Shown: positions 11,990 through 23,131, counted from the stretch's first letter. The stretch is DNA of 64,000 nucleotides from Dugong dugon (GCA_030035585.1 CM057469.1:60529501-60593500), one strand, 5' to 3'. The notes: generated from the letters alone by a model not told the origin. Numbers and translations: made by a program.

Positions 11990-12395
11990 CACATAATTAT
12001 CTATAATAACAATATATTGGAAATAATCTAAATGAGCTAAAATAGTGAATAATTAAGTGAATCCTTAAGGAATGTAACTATGTATTCATTGAAATACGAC
12101 AGTATTTATGAAGAGTGTCAACAGCATTGGGAATATTTGGTACAATGCTAAGTGAAAAAGCATGATGCAAATTGAATATACAGTATTTTTTTAACATTTT
12201 GTACTGTGTTCCAAAAAGATATAATATAGCTTGCAAAATTCCATACTATTGAACATGATAAAAATATATCTAAATTCAAAAATGATTGAAAAGGGAAAAT
12301 TATTAGGAAAAATAAAGTGAAAACATATTAAATTTACACCTCCAAAAGTCTGCCAAAAGATGTTACACACATTTGCAGTATTTGGACACAAATTT
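11990..12395 (+). repeat. Old L1 3' fragment
   Basis: The segment contains, in order, an acaatatattggaaataatctaaatga-like stretch, gaatattnggtacaatgctaagtgaaaaa and gattgaaaaggg. This is the layout of the end of ORF2 and the 3' UTR of ancient mammalian L1 families. It is highly diverged and the call rests on order of motifs rather than continuous identity. Confidence 0.55.
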
Positions 12396-12885
12396 GATTC
12401 TAAGCATCCTCAAAACTGTGTTTCCCTAATTAAAAAACAAACAAACCAAGATCAGTTATATAATTTAGAACATCTGCTGGAGAAGACAGACCAGCTGCTC
12501 CAGGGATGCCCAGCTAAGCCTGGCACAAATACTGCTAGACTTTTCTGTACTGTCTCAGACGTCTTACTTTTGTCAGGCAAATGCACTTCTCTCCAACAGG
12601 AAAGGGAATGACACAGAAGAGAACATGTACCAGCTTTCACAAAAATACTATTTTCCTAAACATACAATTAAGACGAGGTGCGTTACTCTCAAAATCCCAA
12701 AGATTCTGACTCATTTATTTGCATTAAAGTGAGAATTACCGTTGTTACTGTACTGGTGATGATGAATTATTATCTGTACAAGATTTTAAGGAGAAAGAAT
12801 AAAACCACTCATATGTTGGCATATATTCAAGTGCTATCAATAAAGTATTGTGATACTGATATGGATAGGACACCGGGAGACAGAC
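12396..12885. other. Unassigned DNA
   Basis: A somewhat GC-richer stretch (12440-12640) carries an 83-codon plus-strand frame and a 62-codon minus-strand frame. Neither has a recognisable domain or splice context. No repeat is recognised. Confidence 0.4.
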
Positions 12886-13345
12886 AGATAGATAGACAGA
12901 AGCAACTGTTGAGTCAGTTCCCCCCCATAGTGACCTTATGTACAACAGAATGAGACATTGTCTGATCCTGCGTCATCCTCACAATTCCTTGCATATTTAA
13001 GTCCATCCGTGTAGCTATTGTGCCAATTCATCTCCTGAGGGTCTTCCACACCCTCGTGACCCTCAACTTCAGTAAACAGACAATGTCCTCTTGTGATAAG
13101 GTTTTCATTGGCTAATTTTCAGAAGTAGATTGCCAGGCCTTTCTTCCTAGTATGTCTTAACCTGGAAGCTGTGCTGAAACCTCTCCACCACGGGTGACCC
13201 TGAAAGCATTTGAAATACTGATGGCATAGCTTCAGGCATTAGAGCAACATGCAAGTCACCACAGTATGACAAACTGACAAATAGGTGGAGGGCCACAATT
13301 ACATAACCCAAACCATTAGAGTCAGCTATATCTTGAAAGGTATTT
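12886..13345 (-). mobile_element. Internally deleted, non-autonomous RTE derivative
   Basis: On the plus strand the left part (12900-13055) is the complement of the RTE LINE 3' end: gaccttatgtacaacagaat, cctgcgtcatcctcacaatt, then a gagggtcttcc block. The right part (about 13090-13320) is the complement of the RTE 5' region: ggttttcattggctaatttt, gattgccaggcctttcttcc, and gaccctgaaagcatttgaaa. The whole coding region between is absent. The same architecture recurs at 52024-52475, so it behaves as a dispersed family rather than a single deletion. Confidence 0.75.
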
Positions 13346-13837
13346 CTTAGTAAGTAATACAATACATACAGTGTATACTACATTACACCTCACACCTCAC
13401 AATTATATTAATATTTTTGCAAAGAAGTAAGTGAATATTCCTATTTAGATACAAAAATAAAGACTAAATAACATCACAGTCTAGAGCACTGTTTGCCAAA
13501 AATCACTTTATAAAAACTTAAAAAGAACTTTTGGTTTTCACTATTTTTTTTTTTTTTTTGAATTAGGAAAATAGAGATAATGATCTTTACCAGAGCCTTC
13601 CTTGCAAAGTTGTTTTGAAGGTTAAATATGATGATGTAAGGGATGATGTGGTCATTTGCCTGTACATGGTCAGTATTCACAAACTCTTTTTCTTTCGCCC
13701 ACCTCCCTAGAAGTTTCCAGGTGCCAGCAAGCAAGCTGTTTTTGTGGGATTGTTTTATTTCACAAACAGGGAATATAAGCCATCTTGTTGATTGTCCCAT
13801 AATGAAGTCAGAGACAGGTTTTCAAGTGACATTATTT
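13346..13837. other. Unassigned DNA with a T tract
   Basis: A run of T at about 13543-13559 is the only low-complexity feature. A 108-codon minus-strand frame (13474-13800) and a 98-codon plus-strand frame have no recognisable domain. Confidence 0.45.
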
Positions 13838-14937
13838 TTTAAAATAATTTTATTTGTGTATTTATTTTTGCTGTTGTTGAAAATGTACACAGCAAAACAT
13901 GCACGAAATCAACAATTTCTATATGTACAATTCAGATAGATTACATTCCTCAAGTTGTGCAACATTCTCATCTTCCTTCTCCATTAACATAAACTCACTG
14001 CCCCCTAAGCTTCCTATTTTGAGTTGCTGTTGTCAATTTGATCCGATGTAGATAGGTCTTTAAAAGAGCACAGTGTTCAATGTAGACATTCTTTACTAAT
14101 TAAGCTAAACTATTGTTCCACTTCAGGGGCTATTTTTGGTTTAATGTTTAAAGATTATCTCAGGGTAATAGTTTTAGGGGTTCATCCAACCCCCATCACT
14201 CCAGAAAGTCTAGATTCCATGAGAATTTTAAATTCTATGCCACATTTTCCCCCTTTTGATCAGTAATGGTAGCCTGGCACCATACAATTCTTGTCTAGTG
14301 GCAAAGGAGGCAGTTGTTCATGGAGGCAATCAGCCACACATTCCATTTCCTCTTCTTGTGGCTGACTCTTCTTCCTCTGTTGCTCAAGGTGAAGAGAGAA
14401 CAATTGTTGTACCTTGGATGGCTGCTGGCAAGCTTTTTAAGACCTCAGGCACATCAAAGATGTGAAATTCATGTGAAATTGTTCATTACAAATTAGTAAG
14501 TAAACAGAATTCAACTTTTCACAGGTGTACAACTTATTGACAGAAATTACTGTAATCAGCTGTGCAACCCTACCCTTTATCAGTGAGGTTTTTTCAGCAC
14601 CATGAACCGAAACTCAGTGCTGCATAAGCAATAACCTACCTCCCTCCTCCCTCCCACCCCTGGTAACCAGTATTAAACTTTGGTTTTTATATTTAAAAAA
14701 AAAAAAAAAAAAAACCCTTTGCCGTTGAGTCTACTCCGACTCGTAACGACCCTATAGTGACCCTGTAGGACAGAGCAGAGCTGCCCCATATGGTTTCCAA
14801 GGAGCACCTGCTGGATTTAAACTGCCAGTCTCTGGTTAGCAGCTGTAGCTCTTAACCACTATGCCACTAGGGTTTCCTTTGTCTCTACACATTTGCCTTT
14901 TCTTGTCTTTTTACATATGTGAGGTCATATCACTATG
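13838..14937 (-). mobile_element. L1 3' UTR, second tail type, minus strand
   Basis: The left end (complement of an A-rich tail) leads into aaaatgtacacagcaaaaca. Further blocks such as gttgctgttgtcaatttgat, ggttcatccaacccccatca and ccttttgatcagtaatggta follow. It continues beyond the SINE at 14696-14878 with gtctctacacatttgccttt, the usual L1 continuation. The element is a 5'-truncated L1 whose visible part is mostly 3' UTR, from a subfamily whose 3' end differs from L1-A and L1-B. Confidence 0.7.
14696..14878 (-). repeat. AfroSINE in an L1 3' UTR
   Basis: The left edge is a run of A (14695-14713). It continues as the complement of the SINE 3' tail (ccgttgagtctactccgact, gaccctgtaggacagagcag), body (tggtttccaaggagcacctg) and head (gctcttaaccactatgccac). 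The copy is nearly complete and interrupts the L1 3' UTR between about 14695 and 14879. Confidence 0.88.
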
Positions 14938-14944
14938 TTAATGG

Positions 14945-15105
14945 GGAGGAACAATTCAGAAAAGCTGGGTAAGAATGGTTGCACAATTCAGAGAATGTAA
15001 TTCATATAACTGAATTGTACATGTTGAAACTGTTGAATTACTGCATTTTGCTGTGTATATTCTCAACAACAACAACAAAATAAATAAAATTTTAAAAAAA
15101 CACTC
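14945..15105 (+). mobile_element. L1 3' tail, plus strand
   Basis: This short piece ends with ctgaattgtacatgttgaaa, ctgttgaatta, gctgtgtatattctcaacaa and an A-rich tail. It is the complement of the left end of the element at 13838, so the same L1 3' end is present twice in opposite orientations about 1.1 kb apart. Confidence 0.7.
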
Positions 15106-15600
15106 TAGCATGTTAGAACAAAGAATCTATCTTAAAAGATTTTTAAAAATTATCAAGGTTCTTTATAGCTGTCCAATATCATTCTACTCTTGCTGGTGAG
15201 CAAAGTTATTCCCAGGCTCTCTCTTACTCTCTTGTGTCTGATAACAAAAGGAATAGGAGCCTTGATTATAAAAGCAGGATTGACAAATTAGCTGGATAAT
15301 TATAGAAGAGTTGGCAGGGCCAATTTTGTTTGCCCTAGTTTTACTCAGAAAATCATTTATTTCAATCAATTATTTCTCACAGCATGCTCAGAGTCTCTCT
15401 CTCCAGCTTTTGCATGCCAGGCAGATCTATGGATCAAGGCTTGATGAAGTTTACAAAAATAAAAGGTAAGAGTCGGGGAGACATAGCTGATAAAATGAGA
15501 ACACTGAATATGTCACTCTTTTATTTAGTTACCATTTGATTTCAGTAAAGTAGGACAAAGATTTGATATTTTGATGTGAAATTCTGAGACCCAGAAGTAT
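15106..15600. other. Unassigned DNA
   Basis: Nothing recognised. Frames are short (61 codons or fewer) and have no domain. Confidence 0.45.
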
Positions 15601-16136
15601 TATTTTTATTTATTCAGTAAGGATTTGCAAAATGTACAGAGAGTTCCCAGCTACTTCCTCTCCCCCCGCTCATGGTTTTTCTATTATTTACTTCTTGCAT
15701 TAGTATGGCACATATGATATACTTGATGAACTGATATTGATACACTGTTATTAACTAAAGCTTATAGTTTACATTAGGGTTCGCTCTTTGTTTTGTGCAA
15801 TTCTATGGGTTTTCACAAATAAATAATGTCATGTGTTCACCATTACAGTATCATGTAGGTTAGTTTCACTGTCCCTAAAATATCCTGTGCTCATCTATTC
15901 ATCCCATCCTAACTCCACCTGGATGCTAGGCAACCACTGGGCTTGTCATTGTCTCTATATATTTGTCTTTTTCCGAATGCCATATAGCTGCAATCATACA
16001 GTACATACTTTTTTTAGACTAGCTTCTTTCACTTAACTATATATATTTACAGTTTCTCCATGTCTTTTCATAAATTGATAGCCCATTTCTTTTATTGATG
16101 AATAATATCCCATTGTATGGATGTACCACAGTTTGT
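15601..16136 (-). repeat. Old L1 3' region, minus strand
   Basis: The plus strand carries motifs that are the complement of an old L1 3' UTR and ORF2 end: gggttttcacaaataaataa, ggatgctaggcaaccactgg, gtctctatatatttgtcttt, gcaatcatacagtacatact and gatgaataatatcccattgt. It stops abruptly where RTE copy A begins at about 16137, so the RTE probably integrated into or next to it. Confidence 0.75.
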
Positions 16137-18655
16137 TGGAGTAAAGCTTTCGGGACCTTCATTTGCTGCTGTGACATAACTCAAAATGAGAAGAAACAGC
16201 TGCAAACATCCATTAATAATCAGAAGGTGGAATGTACTAAGTGTGAATCTAGGACAACTGAAAGTTGTCAAAAATGAAATGAGATGCATAAAGATCGATA
16301 TCCTAGGTATTAGTGAGCTGAAAAGGATTGGTATTGGCCATTTTGAATTGGACAACCATATGGTCTACTATGCTGGGAATGACAAATACAAGAGGAATTG
16401 TCGAAAAGAACAATTCAAGATCTATCCTGAAGTACACTGCTGTCATAATACCCATATGTCTACAAGGAAGACCAGTTAATAAGACTATTATTCAAATTTA
16501 TAGACCAACCACTAATGCCAAAGATGAAGAAATTGAAGATTTTTCCAACTTATGCAGTCTGAAATTGATCAAACATGCAATCAAGATGCATTGATAATTA
16601 CTGGTGATCGAAATCCTAAAGCTGGAAACAAAGAAGGATCTATAGTTGGAAAATATGGCCTTGGTGATAGAAACGATGCCAGAGATTGCATGATAGAATT
16701 TTGAAAGACCAAGGATTTATTCATTGCAAACACCTTTTAACATAAACGGCGGTTATGCATGTGAACCTTGCAGATGGAATACACAGAAATCAAATCGACT
16801 ACTTCTGTGGATGGAGAAGCTCAATATCATCGTCAGAATAGGGCCAGGGGCAGACTGCCGAACAGACCACCATTTGCTCATATTCAAGTTAAAGATGAAG
16901 CTGAAGAAAATTAACACAAGTCTATGAAAGTCAAAGTTCAACCTTGAGTATATCCCACCTGAATTTAGAGACCATCTGAAGAATAGATTTATTGCATTGA
17001 ACATTGATGACTGAAGACCAGATGAGTTATGGGATGACTTGAAGGACAACATACATCAAGAAAGCACAAGGTCATTAAAAAGACAAGAAAGAAAGAAAAG
17101 ACAAAAACGGATGTCAGAAGAGACTCTGAAAGTTGCTCTTAAAAGTAGAGTAGCTAAAACAAAAGAAAGAAATGATGAAGTAAAAAAGCTGAACAGCACT
17201 ACATCAACAGGGAACTGCCAAAAAGTCAAGCTGGATTCAGAAGAGGACATGGAAGGAGGGATATCATTGCTGATGTCAGATGGATCTTGGCTGAAAGTAG
17301 AGAATACCAGAAAGAGGTTTACCTATATTAAGTATGCAAAGGCATTCAACCATGTGGATTGTAACAAATTGTAGATAATTTTATGAAGAATGGGAATTCC
17401 AGAACACTTAATTGTGCTCATGCAGAACCTGTACATAGACCAAGAGGCAGTTGTTCAAACAGAACAAAGGGGTACTATGTGGTTTAAAATCAGGAAATGT
17501 ATCCCTGGCTACCACCAGTAACTGCCCTGACAGGGAACACAACAGAGAGTCCCTGACGGAGGAGAAGAAAAGTGTGGAGCAGAACTCAAGTTCACATCAA
17601 AAGACCAGATTTAATGGCCTGACAGAGACTGGAGGAACCTCCGAAGCCATGGCCCCAGGTGCTCTGTTAACCCAGAACTAAAACCATTTCCGAAGCCCAC
17701 TCTTCAGACAAAGATTAGACTGGGCTATAAAACATAAAATAATACTCATGAAGAGTGTTTGTCTTAGTTCAAGCAGATACACAAGATGAAATTGGTGGCT
17801 CCTGTCTGGAGGCAGGATGAGAAAGCAGGAAGGGACTGGAGCTGGTTGGATGGACATGGGAAACTCGGGGTGGGAAGAGGGAGTGTGCTGTCATGTAGGG
17901 ATTGCAACAAGTGTCACATGACAATATGTGTATAAACTTTTGTATGAGAAATTAACTTGAGCTGGAAACTTTAACCTATAGCACAATAAAAAAATAAACT
18001 CAGGAAATGTGTGCTTCAGGGTTGTATCCTTTCTCCATCCTTAATCAGTCTGTATACTGAGAAAATAGTCCAGGAAACTGGACTATATGAAGAAGAATGC
18101 AGCATCAGAATTGGAGGAAGACTTATTAACAACCTGCAATATGCAGATTAAAGTGTTTAAAAGCAAAGATGTCACTTTGAGGATTAAGGTGGTCCTGACC
18201 CAAGCCATGATATTTTCATTCGCCTCATAGGCATGCAAAAGCTGGACAGTGAATAGGAAGACCGAAGAAGAATCGATGCATTTGAATTATGGTGGTGGCG
18301 AAGAACAACGAATAAATATACCATGGTCTGCCAGGAGAAGGAACAAATCTGTCTTGGAATAAGTACACTGAGAATGCTCCTTAGCATTGAGGATGGCGAG
18401 ACTTGGCCTCATATGCTTTGTCTGTGTTACCAGGAGGAACCAGTCCTTGGAGTAGGACATTATATTTGGTAAAGTAAAGGTCAGTGAAAAAGAAAAGGAC
18501 CCTCAACAAGATGGATTGACACAGTGGCTGCAACAATGAGCTTAAACATAGCAATGATTGTCAGGATGACACAGGACTGGGCAGTGTTTTCTTCTGTTGT
18601 ACATAGGGTCGCTGTGAGTCAGAACTGACTGGATGGCACCTAACAACAACACATT
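16137..18655 (+). mobile_element. RTE-clade LINE, copy A (internally deleted, with nested L1)
   Basis: RTE LINEs encode one polyprotein with an apurinic-type endonuclease and a reverse transcriptase. Here the frame opens with ATG at 16186 (MRRNSCKHPLII) and reads an endonuclease with the WNV motif (WNVLSVNLG), the ISELK glutamate block and, downstream in another frame, LIITGDRNPKAGNK. A frame shift near 16395 breaks it. At about 17195 a deletion joins the linker to the reverse-transcriptase region, and at about 18149 a second deletion removes the segment after the YADD box. A 499-bp L1 piece sits at 17501-17999. The 3' end has the block atagggtcgctgtgagtcag and finishes gcacctaacaacaacac. Confidence 0.88.
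17501..17999 (+). mobile_element. 5'-truncated L1 3' UTR nested in RTE copy A
   Basis: A 499-bp block interrupts the RTE reverse transcriptase. It corresponds to the L1-B 3' UTR at about 38125-38560: ggctaccaccagtaactgcc, gcctgacagagactggagga, attagactgggctataaaac, and a gagaaattaacttg block before an A-rich end. It is flanked by a perfect 11-bp duplication TCAGGAAATGT at 17490-17500 and 18000-18010, a normal L1 target-site duplication. The order of events is therefore readable: RTE first, L1 second. Confidence 0.93.
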
Positions 18656-18759
18656 TTCCTAGAAAATTATCGATTTCCTCTAGGTTTCCAAATTTATTTG
18701 CAAATTAATATCTTAGGATTTAAAGCATTTCTTCTGTTTCAGAGGTTATTTCTCACTTG
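18656..18759 (-). repeat. L1 ORF2 fragment, minus strand
   Basis: The stretch cctagaaaattatcgatttc ... ctaggtttccaaatttattt is the complement of an ORF2 segment just upstream of the reverse-transcriptase core in old L1 families. In an intact minus-strand L1 it would lie to the right of the piece at 18895-19540, so the order is rearranged. Confidence 0.55.
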
Positions 18760-18888
18760 CCACCAGCAAAAGAAAGATGTAGCAGTCTGCTTCTGTGAAG
18801 ATTATAGCCTTGGAAATGCTATAGGGGAGTTCTACTCTGTCCTGTAGGGTTGCTATGGGTAGGAATCAACTTGACAGTGGGTTTTATT
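18760..18888 (+). repeat. AfroSINE, 5'-truncated
   Basis: Starts inside the SINE at ccaccagcaaaagaaagatg. It continues through tagcagtctgcttctgtgaa, ccttggaaatgctatagggg and the tail block cctgtagggttgctatgggt to a gggtttta end. The tRNA-like head is missing. Confidence 0.85.
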
Positions 18889-18894
18889 TCATTT

Positions 18895-19540
18895 ATTTGA
18901 TGCTAATAAAAATGAGGTATTTTTTATTTCAAATTCTAATTATTTTTTGCTAGTATATAGGAAAGCAATTGGCTTTTGTACATTTACTGTATATCCTGCA
19001 ATCTTGTTATGATCACTTGTTAATTCTAGGAGGATTTTTTTTTTCATTTCTTTATGATTTTCATATAGTTCATGAACAAAGACAGTTTATTTCTTTCTTT
19101 TCAGTCTGCACACATGTTATTTCCTTTTCTTCTCTCATTGCATTAGCTAGGACTTCCAGTACAGTGTTGAATGGGAATAGTAAGAGGGGATATCCTTGCC
19201 TTGTTCCCAATATTAGGGAAAAAGCATCTAATTTCTCATCAATGGGTATACTAGGTATAGGTTTTTTTGTAGATGTGCTTTATCAAGTTGAGGAAGTTCT
19301 TCTCTACTTCCAGTTTGCTGAGAATTTTTATCTTGAATGGGTACTGGATTTTGTCAAAGGTTTTGCCTGCCTCTATTGATTTATCTTATGATTTTTCTTC
19401 TTTAGCCTGTTGATGTGATGGGTTACATTAATTGATTTTTGAATGGGGAACCAGCTTTGTATACCTGGAATAAATCATACTTGGTTGTGGTGTATAAGCC
19501 TTTTTATATATTTTTTGAAGTTATTTTTCAATAGCCTGGT
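18895..19540 (-). pseudogene. Old L1 ORF2 reverse-transcriptase fragment, minus strand
   Basis: The plus strand is the complement of L1 reverse-transcriptase coding sequence: tataggaaagcaattggctt, gcattagctaggacttccag, tttgtcaaaggttttgcctg, gatgtgatgggttacattaa and gtatacctggaataaatcat. The 136-codon plus-strand frame at 18969-19379 is only the antisense shadow of this. The fragment ends near 19540, where an L2 piece follows. Confidence 0.8.
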
Positions 19541-19589
19541 CAATAAAGTCCTATCTCATAAATTAAACAGATACTTGAAATAAGTAAGG

Positions 19590-20345
19590 AGTAAGCCATG
19601 GAGATATCTAGTGGAAAACTATTCAAGGAAGAAGGCAAGGCAAATGCAGAGACCCTGAGATGGGAGTGTAGTTAGTTTGAGGTTAGAGTAACGTTATGTG
19701 GAGTGAGCAAGGGAGATAGAAGTAGATGAGTTCATAAAAGTAGTAGGGACCCTTGAGTGCCTTATAGATTGTTGTGAGAACTTTGACTTTTACTCTGATG
19801 GAGGTGCAAAAACCTTAGTGTTTTCTTTTTTTTTAAATTGGACAAGTAGTACAATCTGACTTAGATTTTAAAAGGATATTTTTGTCTACTATATGTAAAA
19901 TAGATTGGAAGGGGTAGAAGTAGGGAGATTACTGATTAAGAGATCATTGTGATAATCAGGTGGCTATACATCCCAAAATATCTTGGTGGCTTAGACCAGG
20001 GTATCAGCCAGCAGCAGAGTTGGTGAAAGGGAAAGCTTAAAGGCTTATTCTGAAGAGAGAGCTGACAGATTCATAGATGGACTGGATTTGGATATGAAAG
20101 AGTTATTACAGGTGATTTTAAAGTTTGTGGTCTGAGTAGCTGGAAGAATAAATTTTCCATTGATTGAAATGTCAAAGACTGTAGAGAAGCAGTTTTGGGG
20201 ACTGAGAGGACATAGAAATCAGGGGTTTGTGTTTGGGTATGTTAAATCTGAAATAAACATTCGATAACCAAGTCAAGATATTGAAAATAACAGATATTTA
20301 AAGCCATGGGACTGGGTGAGATCACTTAGGGAGATTTAAAAGCAC
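19590..20345 (-). repeat. L2 LINE fragment, minus strand
   Basis: The plus strand reads as the complement of the L2 3' half. It has gcaaatgcagagaccctgag, ggagtgagcaagggagatag, a gccttatagattgttgtgag block, gacaagtagtacaatctgac, gtggcttagaccagggtatc and aaagccatgggactgggtga, in the consensus order. The opposite-strand equivalent can be read directly in the plus-strand L2 at 55690-57005 (aatggcctataaagccttaa). Confidence 0.8.
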
Positions 20346-20530
20346 CAAGTTGCTGTATTTATGCTGTTCTCAGGAGAATTTTCTAGAGGATCTTATCACA
20401 CCAAGCTGGGTTGTAGATCTCATTCGTTTTAGTAGGTCATCATGCACATACTCAGGTTTCAAAAGTGATTCAGCAGGCAAACACTGACAATCTGCAAACT
20501 AAATGGTGCCACAGAATTTTTAGGTACTAT

Positions 20531-20742
20531 TCAAAACCAAACCAAACCCATTGCCTTTGAGTCAATTCTGACTCATAGGGACCCTATAGGACAGAATAGA
20601 ACTGTCCTATAGGGTTTCCAAGGCTGTAAATCTTTATGGAAGCAGACTGCCACATCTTCCCCCTACCGAGCAGCTGATGGGTTTGAACCACCGACCTTTA
20701 AGTTAGCAGCCGAGTGCTTAACCACGGCATCACTGGGCTCCT
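20531..20742 (-). repeat. AfroSINE, full length, minus strand
   Basis: Complement of a complete copy: tail aaccaaaccaaacccattgc, gaccctataggacagaatag, gggtttccaaggctgtaaat, middle gaagcagactgccacatctt, and head cgagtgcttaaccacggcat ending in gggctcc. A B-box-like segment is seen as the complement near ggtttgaaccaccgacc. Confidence 0.9.
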
Positions 20743-21825
20743 TTAGACACTACAGTGATTAGAAAATAATAAACTCATTTAAGGCAAGGTATTCATAGTC
20801 TAGTTCAGATGAAAACCACTTTTCCCACCCTATCTTGCATCAGACCACTTCAAACATTTAGGTTATTGATCTGGTCCCTAAAGGTAATTGATTTTAGAAA
20901 TCCTAGGATGCACTCTGCAGTATGCAGGTGAGACATCTTCTTAAAGTTCTCTTTCCACAAATTACAGTTTCAATGCTGGAATATGAACCTGCAGACAATC
21001 TGGTGCACTAGATAGACCAGCTTCATGTACTCATTTCAGTATGTTATGTTTATTTAAGAGTGCTTTATGGCTGTCTAACTGACGTGAATATACTTAACAT
21101 TAGTTCATAAAACTGAATTCAAATCGTATGGCATATAAATATTTGTCATTTAAACCTTTCTCTTAAAAGTTTAAGAATATTTTTTCAGAAATGATCATTT
21201 TCTGAAATAACTCACTGATATCATAGAATAAATTATCGATAATTAATAAACATAACAGCTATGCTCTCTGTTAGTCTACTATTTCATAACTTCCATAGAT
21301 CAATTACATAGTACTTGTTACAATACTGACATATATGCTATTTTTTTTTCTATTTCCTTTTAAAAACTTCCTTCCTACATCCCTAAAATGTTCTTCACCT
21401 TGATAGGTTCTAAAATAATTTCTAGAATAATTCTTAGGATATCTTAAAATTCAAGATTTTAAAAAACAAACAGATGTTTATTCTACATGGATCTGACTCT
21501 TACCTGCACTTCTTCCTTCTCAGCGTCTTTTTTCAATCCCCACAAGAATGGCTCCAGTCTTTCAAACACTAGCCATCATTCTTTTCTTTATTAATGCAAA
21601 ATAAAAGGAGGAAAGGGCATTATTAACTATATCTTCAACTTATGTTTGGAAATTAATGAAAATGTGTACCTGTTAAAAAGAGAACACACAAATGTGCACA
21701 TACATACCTATTTATCTAAATATGTATATAAAAATATAAATATCTGATAGCATATACACACACATTTTAGTTATCTTTATAGAGTTTCCTTCAGAATATA
21801 ACCTGTTGATTTTCCACCATCTATA
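20743..21825. other. Unassigned AT-rich DNA
   Basis: No repeat family or gene is recognised in this stretch and there are no frames above 60 codons. Short A- and TA-rich runs lie near 21700-21770. Confidence 0.45.
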
Positions 21826-22030
21826 GTCCCCTGGGTGGTACAGACAGATAAGAGCTTGGCTACTAACCGAGAAGTTGTAAGTTTGAGTTCACCCAGAGGT
21901 GCCTCGGAAGAAAGCCCTGGCCATCTACTTCTGAAAGGTCACACCCATGAAAACCCTATGGAGCAGTTCTACTCTGACACACACGGGGTCACCATGAGTC
22001 AGAATTGCCTCGACAACAGTTGGTACTGGT
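21826..22030 (+). repeat. AfroSINE variant (cctgggtggt type)
   Basis: A plus-strand copy of a diverged AfroSINE subtype. The head reads cccctgggtggtacagacag and taagagcttggctactaacc, the body gtttgagttcacccagaggt and ctggccatctacttctgaaa, and the tail gacacacacggggtcaccat and gagtcagaattgcctcgaca. The body after the tRNA-like head differs from the standard copies (for example that at 25133). Confidence 0.85.
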
Positions 22031-22984
22031 ATGACAATATTTATTACTTACTATTTTAACTTGATGCTATTTTAACAAAACTTCTAATTGATATTCACTC
22101 AAAACATAACAGTAAAACCTCAGATACTCACTATCAGTCTCGAATGGTGCTTCTCAATATTGTTGTTAAAATCATTTGATCTTATTAACTATACGCACCC
22201 ACTGAATCTTTATTCACAGTTGAAGATCACTGATGTGCTGAGTTATTGTTTGATCTATTTGTGCTAAGAAATATGACTGCATATGTTTTTATAGATGCTT
22301 AATTCATTATTATTCATTATGAATCAACAAAATATGTATTAAGGTAGATCAGTGAAGGAATAATGAGCCTTCTTATGCAATAATAGGACCCACTCCATTA
22401 AAGAAAACGCTCGTTAGCAAGATATTTGTTTGTTCCTTGAGTGAGGACTACATTATGAATCATTACTTCATTTTGGAGGAGATGATGTATGAAAAACTCC
22501 AGGAAAACTTAAAGCCATCATCATATGGGCTAATCCAAGTGATTTCTAAAAGCATTTTAACATTGCAATTTTACACATAATGGACCAAGAAGAGAGAAAT
22601 TTTGTTTCTTATTTGCAAGCCTGCTGTGATCAGCAGTCACAGGAAGCAAGGAAAATTGGGCAAAAACACCTTTATGAAGGGGGTGAATTGAAGCCAGGTG
22701 CCATGAAGGGCATGACCTCATACAAAGCAAGTACTGTAGACGGCTCTTGTAAAAATGAGTCTTGGTGCCACTCGGATAGATGGAGCTTTAGGCTGAATAG
22801 ATTGTCTAGTCTGCTTATTCTTATGGAGTTTCAGAAAATGAATATATTTAAATTTAAATTTAAATTTATGATATATTTATATCATAAAAATAAATACATT
22901 TTTATCTAATGCAATTGGAATTCTTTTTCAATTATTTTATAAGAATAACTATAATGTGTACTCTGTTTTCTATATTGCATTTAC
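22031..22984. other. Unassigned DNA with a short palindrome
   Basis: No repeat family is recognised. A 109-codon frame at 22580-22909 opens MDQEERNFVSYLQACCDQQSQ but resembles nothing I know and ends in an AT-rich tract. At 22846-22888 there is a run of TTTAAA steps followed by two 11-base inverted arms (22865-22875 and 22878-22888). Confidence 0.45.
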
Positions 22985-23115
22985 TGACCTAAAACTCATA
23001 GCAACCGTGGGAGGAGGCACAATTTTGAGAAAAGTGAGGGTAGAGAGATGGAACAGCTTGCTCAATCTCCAAGCAAGGATTCAAATTTTAAAGGTCAGGA
23101 TCTTAACCACTAAAC
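22985..23115 (-). repeat. MIR fragment, minus strand
   Basis: The complement of the MIR core is recognisable: gaacagcttgctcaatctcc, gcaaggattcaaattttaaa, and ggatcttaaccactaaacaat, the complement of the tRNA-like 5' end. It is an old, diverged copy. Confidence 0.65.
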
Positions 23116-23129
23116 AATAGACATACTTC

Positions 23130-23131
<2 letters not shown>

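Noticed and set aside
18969..19379. 136-codon plus-strand open frame
   Set aside because: Antisense to an old minus-strand L1 reverse-transcriptase fragment.
22580..22909. 109-codon frame starting MDQEERNFVSYLQACCDQQS
   Set aside because: No recognisable domain, ends in an AT-rich low-complexity tract, and a frame of this length is expected by chance in 64 kb.
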